A stretch of 64,000 nucleotides of DNA from Phycisphaerae bacterium (GCA_025936175.1 JAICTV010000003.1:1-64000), one strand, 5' to 3'; counted from the stretch's first letter, positions 27,101 to 35,689 are shown. Translations and numbers: made by a program. Notes: generated from the sequence alone by a model not told the origin.

Positions 27101-27820
27101 GGCACCGTCGGCACCGGCGTCGCCAGCGTCTACTTCCACGGCGGAAGCGGCAACGACACGATCGACGTCAGCAGCGGCACGTTCACTTTTCCCGAAGACG
27201 CGCGCATCGGCAACGACTCGCTCGGCGTCGAGATCGAGCAGGGCGCGCACGTCGTCTTCAATGCGTCGCAGCACCTGCATCATCTCGTGCTCGACGGCGA
27301 CGCGACGCTGACGGCGGGCGGCGAGAAGGTGATCGTGCTCGACGGCGGCATTGCGGGCGATCACCGCCTCGATCTCAACGACGGCGATCTGATCTTCGAC
27401 TATCCCGACGGCGATGCTTCCCCGCTCGCGCAGCTCGAGCAGCTCGTCGCGTTCGGGCGGACGCCGGGCGGCACGTGGACGGGTGATGGCATCGCCTCGA
27501 GCGTCGCGGGAACCGACAGCGGCAAGTACGCGCTCGGCATCGCCGAAGCGTCCGACGTGCTCGGCCTGGCGCCCGGTCAGACGGGCGTGTTCGGCGGCGA
27601 AACCGTCGATGCCAGCGCGATCCTGATCAAGTTCACCTGCGCCGGGGATGCGAACCTCGATGGCGTAATCAACGGCGACGATTACTTCCAGATCGATTCG
27701 GCCTTTCCGCAGGCGTCGCACGGGTGGTGGAACGGTGATTTCAATTACGACGGGGTCGTCAACGGGGATGATTACTTCCTGATCGACAGCAATTTCCCCG
27801 CCCAGGGCCCGCCCCTGTGA
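24137..27820 (+). CDS. ELWxxDGTxxGT repeat exoprotein with dockerin
   Basis: A 1227-residue exported protein. ALELLERRTLLAW near residue 37 is the LEPR-XLL-type motif. The central part has 17 copies of an about 50-residue unit whose core is ELWKSDGTAAGTVMVKDI (TIGR04534-type ELWxxDGTxxGT repeat), which probably folds into beta-propeller blades. From about residue 930 follow a beta-rich region and the module shared with 18617 and 27895 products (ASQHLHHLVLDGDATLTAGGEKV, GRTPGG-W, ASDVLGLAPGQTGVFGGETVD), ending in a dockerin pair (GDANLDGVINGDDYFQIDS, GDFNYDGVVNGDDYFLIDS). ATG 24137 is a choice; no strong ribosome site is visible and the frame is open upstream. Confidence 0.82.
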   Translation: MGIFSTVQSPARSLPPRRHRGRGGRGRIGGALREALELLERRTLLAWSPSVSLVADVNTATNNATPGPFVSASGSVLFGATDGINGRELWKSDGTAAGTVMVKDINPLGSSSPAALSSISAGTTLFFADDGTHGIELWKTDGTAAGTQLVKDINPGSGISVRLPNPAGGPQPTPVIVALGGVGYFEASDGISGYALWRSDGTEEGTYQVKDINPSTATSSSAPGVTSLKVFNNAIFFVADDGSAGAEVWRSDGTNAGTQILKDIAPGVGSSSPARLTVSGSNLFFAATDQTAFGNELWKSDGTTTGTVMVKDINPGGNSSTPQNLCDVNGTLFFQAGDGVNGSELWKSDGSGGGTTLVKDIVAGATSPKMDSFTNVGGTLFLAVSANGVDGRELWKSDGTGAGTAEVKDIVPGSGSGVPSSPNFTSFNNKLYFAGTDGAADGIELWTSDGTAAGTVMVKDISLGAGNGSPANLYVAGSTLLFSATDVATGSELWTSDGTTGGTAQVKDINASTATGSPFGMTEINRHIVFSALDPVHGREVWSTDGTAAGTILLADTNPGIASGMSSFAPAKLGSYLYFPAGSGTTQLWRTDGTVAGTGIVTTFDFSVTHVANVGGALLFWTGTSATGIELYKSDGTAGGTGIVADLVPGAASSSPQSDFTVIGGVGYFASNTSAAGTELWRTDGAAGGTALLKDINAGGGSSYPGSFFAFGGQLLFSATTPAEGPELWRSDGTPAGTVLVKDITPGAFGSSPSQFAQLGGSVLFYAAGELWGTDGTSDGTQLVKEIDPGPQFGNPAGLTTWNGAVYFSAQHDLTDSELWKSDGTGAGTVRVKDIYAGSGSSGPQNFVAMDDAIYFQATDAGGGAELWKSDGTDAGTVRVADIWPGSTGSTPLRPARCGSTLYFQASDPTIGGELYRVGPPEVSNVRAVGVGKLLVEGTAGDDAFGIGSDASELQIVIYVNGVETTLSYPVGSITQVTFEGYGGNDTLGTVGTGVASVYFHGGSGNDTIDVSSGTFTFPEDARIGNDSLGVEIEQGAHVVFNASQHLHHLVLDGDATLTAGGEKVIVLDGGIAGDHRLDLNDGDLIFDYPDGDASPLAQLEQLVAFGRTPGGTWTGDGIASSVAGTDSGKYALGIAEASDVLGLAPGQTGVFGGETVDASAILIKFTCAGDANLDGVINGDDYFQIDSAFPQASHGWWNGDFNYDGVVNGDDYFLIDSNFPAQGPPL

Positions 27821-27894
27821 CAACTTTTCCTTTCGTTTCCGCCTGCCGGGCGTGATACCTTCTGCGGGTTTGCGGCAAGTGGGGCGGAGGGCTT

Positions 27895-30800
27895 ATGCAC
27901 TCGTCATCCAAAGCACGTCGTGGCTCGCGCTTGCGCGGGCGGGGGACTGAATGGATCTTTAACGCGGTCGATGCGCTGGAAGCGCGGATGATGCTGTGCG
28001 ACAGCGGCTGTCTTGATGAGTCGAAGCTCGCGCCGCAATCGACGGTGCCCGTCGCCGCCACTTTGCTCGCGCCCGCGCCCGCGCTCACGCTCACGCTCAC
28101 GCTCACGCCGGCGCCCACGCTCGCTCCGGTCTCTCCCAAGACCTCGGAGGAAGAGGTCAAGGTCGATGACAAGGAGGCGAAGTTCCACGGCAACAAGAAC
28201 AAGCTGCCGAAGGTGCAGGCGCCGCTCTCCAAAGCGGACACCGATACATCGTTCACCAACCTCGCGGGCTTCGGCGCCGGCACGAACGTCAACATCTCCA
28301 AGCGCACCGGCTACCAGGGCGAAGGGACGATCGCGATCGATCCGACCAACCCGAATCGCCTGTTCGCCGCGTCGAACCTCGCGGGCTCGGGGCTCTTCGC
28401 CGCGTACAGCACCGATGCCGGGCAGACGTGGACGACGCGCACGATGGCCAGCGGCTCGGACGGGCTGCCGGTCGCCTGCTGCGACGCCAGCAGCTCGTGG
28501 GACCAGTTCGGCAACCTCTTCGTCGGCTACATCCAGACGAACGTCAACCCGGCCAAGACGGTGCTGGTGCGCTCGAGCGACGGCGGGCAGACGTTCTCGC
28601 TGGTGACGACGTTCAGCGCGTCCGATCAGCCGACGGTGACGACGGGGCCGGGCAACGTCGCCGGCAGCGGGAGCGTGTGGCTGTCGTGGGTGAGCAACAC
28701 CGGCAACCAGCTCGTCGCCTCGGGCGCGCAGGTGACCGCATTGGGGACGATCGGTTCGTTCATCTCGCCCGAGTCCACGCCGAGCACTACCGGGAACTTC
28801 GGCGACATCGCCATCGGTCCCGGCGGCGCGGTGATGGTGACGTACCAGGACAACACCGGCGGGCAGGGCTTGTCGAACCTCCGCGTCAACGTGGATTCCG
28901 ACGGCGTGGGAGCGAACGGCTTCGCCGCGACGGTCACGCCGACGACCACCAACGTCGGCGGGTTCGACTTCATCCCCGCGCAGTCGCGGCGGAGCGTGGA
29001 TGCGGAGGCGGGGCTGGCGTGGGACCACTCCGGCGGGCCGCACAACGGCCGCGTCTATCTCATGTACACCAGCGAGTCGCCGGACGAGAGCAACGACATG
29101 GACATCAACGTCCGCATCAGCGACAACAACGGCGCGACCTGGTCGGCGCCCGTGCGCGTCAACGACGACGCGACGACCCGCACGCAGATGCTCCCGCGCA
29201 TCGCGCTCGATCAGAGCAGCGGCAACGTCGCGATCACCTGGCTGGATGCGCGCAACGACGCGGGCGCCGGCGGCGCGGGCGACACCAACGGCGTCGCCAA
29301 CGACGACGTGCAGCTCTGGGGAACCCTCAGCACCGATTCCGGGACGACCTGGCAGCCGAACATGCAGATCAGCGCCGGCACCTCGCGCGCCGGGGCGCAG
29401 AGCAACTCCAACGACTTCGGCGATTACACAGGGCTGGCGTTCGTCGGCGGCGCGTTCTATCCGATCTGGCCGGACAACAGCACGGCGCTGGGCGGCAATC
29501 CCGACCTGCCGAACTTCGACATGGCGACGGCGCGGCTGACGGTCGGGCCGTCGGTGCCCACCAACGACAACTTCGCCAGCCGGATCAATCTCGGCAACAG
29601 CACCAGCGCGAGCACCGCGGGATCGAACGCCAACGGCACGAAGGAATCGGGCGAGCCGAACATCGCGGGCAACGCCGGCGGGTCGTCGGTCTGGTGGAGC
29701 TGGACCGCGCCCACCAGCCAGAGCTACGTCATCACCACCGCGGGCAGCAATTTCAACACGCTGCTGGGCGTCTACACCGGCTCGGCGGTGAACTCGCTGA
29801 CGCAAACAATCGCCAACGATGACGAGAACAACCCGAGCATCCTCACCAGCCGCGTGACCTTCAACGCCGTCGCGGGCACGACCTATCAGATCGCCGTTGA
29901 CGGCTTCAACGGCGCCACCGGCAACATCGCGCTGGGGATCAGCCTCGCGCAGCACACGATCTCCGGCGCCGTTTTCGTGGATCGCAACAGCAACGGCGTG
30001 ATCGACAGCGGCGAGCCGCTGCCGGGCGGGCGCAGCGTCTTCCTCGACACTAACAATGACGGCAGCTTCCAGTCCGGCAGTTCATCGCCGTCTTCTACCG
30101 ACGTGCCAAAGAACATCGCGGACCTGAGCACCGTCACGTCGAACCTGATCGTCAGCGGGTTCGGCGGAGCGGTCACGGATGTGAACGTCACGCTGAACAT
30201 CACGCACACCTTCGACTCGGACTTGACGGTCTTCCTCATCAGCCCGACCGGCACGCGCGTGCAGCTCTTCGCCGGCGTCGGCGGCAGCGGCGACAACTTC
30301 ACCAACACCACGCTCGACGACGAAGCCGCCGGCTCCATCACCACCGGCACCGCGCCGTTCGGCGGATCGTTCAAACCGCAGGGATTGCTCTCGGGCGTAG
30401 ACGGGCAGTCGCCTAACGGGACGTGGCAGCTCGAAGTGAACGACACGGCATCCGGCGACGTCGGGACACTCAACAGTTGGTCGCTGGCGATCGGCTTCGC
30501 GGAGCCTTCGACGACCACCAACGGCAGCGGGGCGTACACGTTCAGCGGCTTGCCGAGCGGGACCTACAACATCCGCCAGGTGCAGGTCGCGGGCTTTTTG
30601 CAGACCTCGCCCTCGCCCTCGACGGCGGCGCGGACGATCGTCGCGCAGCTCGGGCAGCCGACGACGGGACAGAACTTCGGCAACTTCCCGCTCAGCTTCG
30701 CGGGCTCGGTCAACAACGATACGTACGCGCTCTCGACGCTGGTCGGCGGGACGACGCTGCAGATCCTCGAGACGCTGGGCGCTTCGCCGCTCGTCACCTA

Positions 30801-31830
30801 TCAGATCCCCAAGGCGACCTTGGGCAGCAGCACGCTCACCTTCACCGGCAACACGGGCGATGACGCGTTTGCGCTCGATTACACCAACGGCGCGCCGCTG
30901 CCGACCAACGGCATCACGATCAACGGCAGCGGCCAGACCACCGCCGACACGCTGACCATCACCGGCAGCGCCGCGGGCGATGCGCTGTCGATCGGGACCG
31001 GCGGCATCACCTTCGGCTCGACGATCAGCTACTCCGGTATCGAGACGATCATGATCAACACTGCCGGCGGCGACGATACGCTCACGCAATCGTCGCAGCC
31101 CGGCGGGACGCTGGTCTTCAACGGCGGCGCGAGCACGACCGCCGACACGCTGACGATCAATGCCGGCTCGATCGCGTTCAACAGTGACGCGGGCATCGGC
31201 ACGACGGCGCTGAACCTGAACGTCAACGCGGCCGGCACGTCCGCGACGTTCAACGCGACGCAGCACCTGAACAACCTCAGCATCGTCAGCGGCGCCAATG
31301 CTGATATGTCCGCCAACGGCTCGCGCGTACTCGTCACCAGCGGTTTGACGATCGTCGGCAGCGCTCAGCTCAACCTGCGCGACAACGACATGATCGTGAA
31401 GTACACGGCGAGCAGCCCGCTGGGCACGTGGAACGGCACGGCGTACACCGGCATCACCGGCCTGCTCGCCAGCGGCAACAACAACGGCGCGTGGAACGGC
31501 GCTGGCATCGCCACGACCTCCGCCGGCGGTGATCTGACCGGCCTTGCCGTCGGAGAATCTGCCGACATCTTCGGCCTCGGCGGCACGCAGACCGCCAGCT
31601 TCGACGGCGAAACGGTCGATTCCAAGGCCGTCCTCGTGAAGTTCACCTACACCGGCGACGCGAACCTCGACGGCGTGATCAACGGCGATGATTATTTCCA
31701 GGTGGACTCGGCGTTCCCGCAAGGTTTGCACGGCTATTTCAACGGCGATTTCAACTACGACGGCGTGATCAACGGGGACGACTACTTCCTGATCGACAGC
31801 AACTTTCCCGCGCAGACGGGAGCGCTTTAA
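27895..31830 (+). CDS. Sialidase-like exoprotein with P-domain inserted in SdrD-B repeat, dockerin
   Basis: A 1311-residue exported protein. GGAGG precedes ATG 27895. VDALEARMMLCD (about 25-36) is the export motif variant. BNR/sialidase-type Asp boxes follow (STDAGQTWTTR, SSDGGQTFS, SDNNGATWSAP, STDSGTTWQPN) in a propeller at about 95-560, then a PPC-like domain (about 553-685). An SdrD-B repeat begins at about 688 (SGAVFVDRNSNGVIDSGE), is interrupted by a proprotein-convertase P-domain (about 730-868: VNVTLNITHTFDSDLTVFLISPTGT, NGTWQLEVND), and resumes with EPSTTTNGSGAYTFSGLP. The shared beta module and dockerin pair end it. The substrate is unknown; the boxes suggest a carbohydrate or structural role. 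Confidence 0.83.
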   Translation: MHSSSKARRGSRLRGRGTEWIFNAVDALEARMMLCDSGCLDESKLAPQSTVPVAATLLAPAPALTLTLTLTPAPTLAPVSPKTSEEEVKVDDKEAKFHGNKNKLPKVQAPLSKADTDTSFTNLAGFGAGTNVNISKRTGYQGEGTIAIDPTNPNRLFAASNLAGSGLFAAYSTDAGQTWTTRTMASGSDGLPVACCDASSSWDQFGNLFVGYIQTNVNPAKTVLVRSSDGGQTFSLVTTFSASDQPTVTTGPGNVAGSGSVWLSWVSNTGNQLVASGAQVTALGTIGSFISPESTPSTTGNFGDIAIGPGGAVMVTYQDNTGGQGLSNLRVNVDSDGVGANGFAATVTPTTTNVGGFDFIPAQSRRSVDAEAGLAWDHSGGPHNGRVYLMYTSESPDESNDMDINVRISDNNGATWSAPVRVNDDATTRTQMLPRIALDQSSGNVAITWLDARNDAGAGGAGDTNGVANDDVQLWGTLSTDSGTTWQPNMQISAGTSRAGAQSNSNDFGDYTGLAFVGGAFYPIWPDNSTALGGNPDLPNFDMATARLTVGPSVPTNDNFASRINLGNSTSASTAGSNANGTKESGEPNIAGNAGGSSVWWSWTAPTSQSYVITTAGSNFNTLLGVYTGSAVNSLTQTIANDDENNPSILTSRVTFNAVAGTTYQIAVDGFNGATGNIALGISLAQHTISGAVFVDRNSNGVIDSGEPLPGGRSVFLDTNNDGSFQSGSSSPSSTDVPKNIADLSTVTSNLIVSGFGGAVTDVNVTLNITHTFDSDLTVFLISPTGTRVQLFAGVGGSGDNFTNTTLDDEAAGSITTGTAPFGGSFKPQGLLSGVDGQSPNGTWQLEVNDTASGDVGTLNSWSLAIGFAEPSTTTNGSGAYTFSGLPSGTYNIRQVQVAGFLQTSPSPSTAARTIVAQLGQPTTGQNFGNFPLSFAGSVNNDTYALSTLVGGTTLQILETLGASPLVTYQIPKATLGSSTLTFTGNTGDDAFALDYTNGAPLPTNGITINGSGQTTADTLTITGSAAGDALSIGTGGITFGSTISYSGIETIMINTAGGDDTLTQSSQPGGTLVFNGGASTTADTLTINAGSIAFNSDAGIGTTALNLNVNAAGTSATFNATQHLNNLSIVSGANADMSANGSRVLVTSGLTIVGSAQLNLRDNDMIVKYTASSPLGTWNGTAYTGITGLLASGNNNGAWNGAGIATTSAGGDLTGLAVGESADIFGLGGTQTASFDGETVDSKAVLVKFTYTGDANLDGVINGDDYFQVDSAFPQGLHGYFNGDFNYDGVINGDDYFLIDSNFPAQTGAL

Positions 31831-31907
31831 ACCCAGCGAACTCGGCTAAACTGCGCAGTTCGCGGCGATTTTCGCGAAACTTTTCGCAGCGGATGACGTT
31901 TTTCTCG

Positions 31908-31935
31908 TTGAGCGCCTCGGGGAGCGGTCTATAAT
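31908..31935 (+). promoter_or_regulatory. Candidate promoter of the first SdrD-B gene
   Basis: TTGAGC (31908-31913), 16 bases, TATAAT (31930-31935), the best -35/-10 pair in the exoprotein block. It implies a 5' leader of about 140 nt before GTG 32086. Confidence 0.5.
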
Positions 31936-32067
31936 CCGCCGCTCTTGTCTCGCCGCCGCGGGGAGGGCCGTCTTCATCGAACGGAACCCGGGGCGGCACA
32001 CAGCGCTTTTTGCGAACATCGCGGGCTTGGACGTCGTTCTTCCTGTTACGTCTTCGTGTCGTTCTCC

Positions 32068-32085
32068 GGAGAGTGAGGTTTCCCA
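32068..32085 (+). promoter_or_regulatory. Duplicated ribosome-binding leader
   Basis: GGAGAGTGAGGTTTCCCA precedes GTG 32086. The same GGAGAGTGAGGTTT precedes GTG 33867 in the paralogue, so the leader was copied with the gene. GTGAGG is 7 nt from the start. Confidence 0.6.
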
Positions 32086-33693
32086 GTGAACAAGCGTTCC
32101 CCTGTCGCCGTCGGCCGTGCCGTCTCGTCATTTTTCGAGCCCCTTGAAAACCGCCAACTGCTGAGCCTGGTCGTCGATCTTCGCCTCCCCGGTGGCGCCA
32201 AGAGCGCCAACGTCTCCAGCGTCGGGCAGGTCATCAACATGGAGATCTGGGCGACCGCAAAGGGCTCCAACTCCAGCGGCTCCGATGAAGGTTTGCAGAT
32301 CGTGGATGGCTCGCTGCTCAGCACCAACGTCAGCGGCGGCGCCGCCAGCGGGACGCTAAAGGCCACCCTCGTCTCGCCGTTTAACGCATTAGGATCGACC
32401 ACCGGCCAGCAGAAGGACCTCGACGGCGACGGCGATCTGGACGTCGGCTCCAACGACAACACCAGCGCCACCAACTTCCTCTTCGCGCGCTCCGCGGCGA
32501 TCACCACCAACGGCAGCGTGAGCGGATCGAGCCAGGCGTGGAAGATCGGCACCGCGACCTTCACCGTGACGTCGCTCAAGAGCACGAGCGGCCAGACGAA
32601 CCTCGTCTGGCGGGTGCGCGACGCCAAGCAAGGCGCGCTCTGGCGCGAGGACGGCTCGAACATCTACAAGAACGGCGACACGGGCTCGTATTCCGGCGGC
32701 GCGGCGCTGGTGCTCAAGCGCGGCGGGACGTCGACCGGAGGCTCCATCTCCGGCACCGTCTTCAACGACGCGAACAAGAACAACAGCAAGGACTCGAGCG
32801 AGTCGGGCATCGGCGGCGTCACCGTCTTCATCGACAAGAACAAGAACGGCAGCAAGGACTCGGGCGAACCCAGCACGACCACCGACAGCGCCGGCGGCTA
32901 CTTCTTCGGCGGGCTGGCGTCGGGAGGCTATCGCGTCAAGCAGCTCTCCAAGAGCGGCTTCAAGATCACCTCGCCCTCCAGCGGCTATTACGATCTGTCG
33001 CTCTCGACCAACCAGAACATCAGCGGCAAGAACTTCGCCAATCAGTCCACGACCACCACCGTCAAGGGCTCGATCGCCGGCAATGTCTGGGTCGATGTCA
33101 ACGGCAACACCAAGAAGGACACCGGCGACAACGCCAAGTCGGGCGTCAAGGTCTATATCGACAAGAACAAGAACGGGAAGTTCGACACCGGCGAGACTAC
33201 CGCCACCACCGACTCCAAGGGCAACTACAAGTTCTCCAACCTTTCGGCCGGCAGCTATCGCATCAGCGTCAGCCAGTCCGGCTACCGCGTGAGCACCCCG
33301 ACGGCGCTCTACTCCGACATCACCGTCGGCAGCGGCAGCAACGTCACGGGCAAGAACTTCGGCATCACGCAGAAGGTTCTGATCAGCGGGCGGCTGTGGG
33401 TGGACAAGGACAACGACGGAAAGTTCGACACCGGCGAATCGGCGCTCTCCGGCTGGCAGGTCTACATCGACAAGAACAAGAACGGCAAGCTGGACGCTGG
33501 CGAGAACGTCGTCACCACGGATTCCAGCGGCAACTACAGCTTCAAGATGCTGTCGGCGGGTTCGTACCGCGTGCGCGTGGTGCAGAAGACCGGCTACACC
33601 CGCATCTCGCCGTCGAGCGGGTACTACGACCTGAACAACCTGGGCAACGGGTCGGTGCAGAAGGACAAGAACTTCCGGTACAAGAAACCGTAA
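32086..33693 (+). CDS. SdrD-B repeat exoprotein (paralogue 1)
   Basis: A 535-residue exported protein beginning at GTG 32086. FEPLENRQLLSL (about 16-27) is the LEPR-XLL motif. A beta-rich domain of about 150 residues (28-180; VDLRLPGGAKSANVSSVGQ, EIWATAKG, DEGLQI, DLDGDGDLDVGS, FLFARS) matches the next gene. Then three SdrD-B-type repeats (SGTVFNDANKNNSKDSSESG, GNVWVDVNGNTKKDTGD, GRLWVDKDNDGKFDTGES, each followed by FIDKNKNG/YIDKNKNG and a TTTDSxGxYxF part). These resemble calcium-binding prealbumin-like modules of surface proteins. It has no dockerin or PEP-CTERM. A terminator follows at 33734-33755. Confidence 0.85.
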   Translation: MNKRSPVAVGRAVSSFFEPLENRQLLSLVVDLRLPGGAKSANVSSVGQVINMEIWATAKGSNSSGSDEGLQIVDGSLLSTNVSGGAASGTLKATLVSPFNALGSTTGQQKDLDGDGDLDVGSNDNTSATNFLFARSAAITTNGSVSGSSQAWKIGTATFTVTSLKSTSGQTNLVWRVRDAKQGALWREDGSNIYKNGDTGSYSGGAALVLKRGGTSTGGSISGTVFNDANKNNSKDSSESGIGGVTVFIDKNKNGSKDSGEPSTTTDSAGGYFFGGLASGGYRVKQLSKSGFKITSPSSGYYDLSLSTNQNISGKNFANQSTTTTVKGSIAGNVWVDVNGNTKKDTGDNAKSGVKVYIDKNKNGKFDTGETTATTDSKGNYKFSNLSAGSYRISVSQSGYRVSTPTALYSDITVGSGSNVTGKNFGITQKVLISGRLWVDKDNDGKFDTGESALSGWQVYIDKNKNGKLDAGENVVTTDSSGNYSFKMLSAGSYRVRVVQKTGYTRISPSSGYYDLNNLGNGSVQKDKNFRYKKP

Positions 33694-33733
33694 AGATCGC
33701 GCGGCGGTCGCGAATTGAGCAACGAGGAAGGAG

Positions 33734-33772
33734 CCCCGTGCGGCAGAGCGCGGGGTTTCTTTCGTTTTACTT
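33734..33772 (+). terminator. Terminator after SdrD-B paralogue 1
   Basis: CCCCGTGC (33734-33741), six-base loop, GCGCGGGG (33748-33755), then TTTCTTTCGTTTT. It lies 40 bases after the stop codon. Confidence 0.7.
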
Positions 33773-33806
33773 TGAAACATCGCATGCGGCGTAAACTTAC
33801 TATATT
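33772..33806 (+). promoter_or_regulatory. Possible promoter of SdrD-B paralogue 2
   Basis: TTGAAA (33772-33777) with TAAACT (33792) or TATATT (33801-33806) as -10. Neither spacing is ideal. It is an AT-rich island right after the terminator of the upstream paralogue. Confidence 0.3.
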
Positions 33807-33866
33807 GTTGTGACCACCGGGCCTCAGTGCCGTTCTTTCACGTCTTTTTGGAGAGTGAGGTTTTTC

Positions 33867-35108
33867 GTGTCCAAGTCCTTCGTTGAACCGCTCGAATCGC
33901 GCCGGCTCCTTAGCGGCTCCGTTGTCGTCGACACCCGCCTCGTCGGCGGCGGGGCCACCGCCACCGTGAGCTCCGTCGGCCAGAAAATCGATTTCGAGGT
34001 CTGGGCCACCGTCACCGGCAGCGACGCCGACAACACGAACGAAGGCCTGCAGATCGCCATCGGATCGCTGCTCTCCAGTAATGTGGCGGGCGGCTCGGCG
34101 AGCGGGACGATCAGCTCCACCGTCCCAGCTCCTTTCAACGCCAACGGATCACAAAACGGTTCGCAGGTTGACCTCGACGGCGACGGCGATCTGGACGTCG
34201 GGAGCAACAACAACGCCAGCGCTTCCGGGTTCGTCTTCGCGCGGTCCGCTTCGATGACGACCAGCGGCACCCCCGTGACCGGCGGGCAATCCTTCAAGAT
34301 CGCGACCGGAAGTTTCACCGTCGGGTCGCTTCTCAACGGCGTTTCAACCGTGCTGTCGTTCCGTCCGCGCGTGGGAGACGGGACCGTGTTCGAGGCCGAC
34401 GGCACCACCACGAGCAATCTCGCCGCGGGCACCGTTTGGGCCACCGGCGCGGGCATCACGCTCAAGCGTCCCGGTGCCGCCTCCATTCAGGGACGCGTCT
34501 TTAACGACAAGAACGCCAACGGCATCTTCGACGGCGCCGACACCGGCATCGACGGGTTCCGCGTGTTCCTGGATGAGAATGCCAACGGCACGCTCGACAC
34601 CGGCGAGATCTCCAAGCCGGTGAGCACCACCGGCACGTACACCTTCAGCAGCGTCCCCAGCGGGATCTATCGCGTGCGCGAAGTCTTCCGCGAAGGCTGG
34701 CGGCAGACGTTCCCCGCGCTGGGCTATTACCAGGTCACCCTCGCCTACGGCGCCGCCGCCAGGAGCCAGTCCTTCGCCAACACCGACACGGTGCTCATCA
34801 AGGGCAACGTCTTCATGGACGCCAACGTCAATCACAAGAAGGACGCCCTGGAGCCGGGCCTCAGCGGGTGGATGCTCTACATCGATCACAACAACGACGG
34901 CATCCTCAATAAGGGCGACGACTGGGCGCTGTCGGATGCGAAGGGGAACTACCGCTTCTTCAACCTCCCGGCCGGGACGTACGTCGTGCGCATCGTGCAG
35001 CAGGCGGGTTACCGGCAGACGGCGCCGGCGGGCGGATCGCACACCATCACGCTCGCCGCCGGCGGGACGGTCAGCAACAAGTATTTCGGGGAGAAGCGGC
35101 TTAAGTAG
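33867..35108 (+). CDS. SdrD-B repeat exoprotein (paralogue 2)
   Basis: A 413-residue exported protein. GTG 33867 was chosen because it sits behind the same GGAGAGTGAGG leader as the upstream paralogue and puts FVEPLESRRLLSG at residue 5-17. The N-terminal beta domain (VVDTRLVGGGATATVSSVGQ, DFEVWATVTG, NEGLQIAIGSLLSSN, VDLDGDGDLDVGS, FVFARSAS) is homologous to that of 32086-33693. Two SdrD-B-like repeats follow (GRVFNDKNANGIFDGADTG, GNVFMDANVNHKKDALEPG), one fewer than the paralogue. No anchor or dockerin is present. It ends the exoprotein block. Confidence 0.85.
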   Translation: MSKSFVEPLESRRLLSGSVVVDTRLVGGGATATVSSVGQKIDFEVWATVTGSDADNTNEGLQIAIGSLLSSNVAGGSASGTISSTVPAPFNANGSQNGSQVDLDGDGDLDVGSNNNASASGFVFARSASMTTSGTPVTGGQSFKIATGSFTVGSLLNGVSTVLSFRPRVGDGTVFEADGTTTSNLAAGTVWATGAGITLKRPGAASIQGRVFNDKNANGIFDGADTGIDGFRVFLDENANGTLDTGEISKPVSTTGTYTFSSVPSGIYRVREVFREGWRQTFPALGYYQVTLAYGAAARSQSFANTDTVLIKGNVFMDANVNHKKDALEPGLSGWMLYIDHNNDGILNKGDDWALSDAKGNYRFFNLPAGTYVVRIVQQAGYRQTAPAGGSHTITLAAGGTVSNKYFGEKRLK

Positions 35109-35143
35109 ATTGAGGATTGAAACCCGACGATAAGGCGGGCATT

Positions 35144-35437
35144 TCAATCGTCAGTTCGCCGCGGCTCAATCTTCGCCATGCGAAGAAACGTTTCGACGCA
35201 GGCGTCGATGTGCTCGGACGACCAGCAGCAGTCGGCGAGCGGCGTGCCGTCGCGCGTGATTCCCCAGCCCCCGTCGCTAAAGCGCACCATGGCCAGCTCG
35301 GCGCTGTCGTCCGGCAGGCGCGCAATCAGCGTAATCGCGGCAATTCGTCGCTCAAAAAACGCGCACACGTTCCGCTCCGCGGAAAAGCACCGCACCGCCG
35401 GAATTGTCTGATCCTTCGATTCCCGCGCGCGTGCCAC
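35144..35437 (-). CDS. Small hypothetical protein
   Basis: A 97-residue protein of unknown function, GTG start at 35437. Its middle (CAFFERRIAAITLIARLPDD, FSDGGWGITRDGTPLADCCWSSEHIDACVETFLRM) looks like a compact alpha/beta domain, and the codons have the high-GC third positions expected of coding DNA here. It overlaps nothing and is convergent with the exoprotein block. No ribosome site was noted. Confidence 0.5.
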   Translation of the reverse strand: MARARESKDQTIPAVRCFSAERNVCAFFERRIAAITLIARLPDDSAELAMVRFSDGGWGITRDGTPLADCCWSSEHIDACVETFLRMAKIEPRRTDD

Positions 35438-35674
35438 TCGAGCGTGGAAGTGAATCGCCCGTCATCCAGCCTGCGCGCCCCGGCGGGCGCGCGGCTTTTG
35501 CTTACGATCGGGAAGGTTTATCCCGCCGGCGGCCGTCTTTGCAAGATCGTCCGAAAAACCTGATTGGTTCGGGGAGATCGTGTCGCGGTTGCGTGATGCC
35601 GGCGACGAAACCCCGCCCGCTTGTCGCTGCGGTCCCCGCCGGGCGCGGAAACGGATTCTCCCGTGCCTCTCGGT

Positions 35675-35680
35675 TATGAT
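35675..35680 (+). promoter_or_regulatory. TATGAT -10 box nine bases before the YmdB-type start
   Basis: TATGAT followed by nine bases and ATG 35690, with no ribosome site. A leaderless or 2-3-base-leader mRNA is likely. Confidence 0.4.
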
Positions 35681-35689
35681 CCTCCGCTC

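Noticed and set aside
24464-27823. 1119-codon minus-strand open frame
   Set aside because: Antisense to the ELW repeat array; its apparent repeats mirror those of the plus strand.
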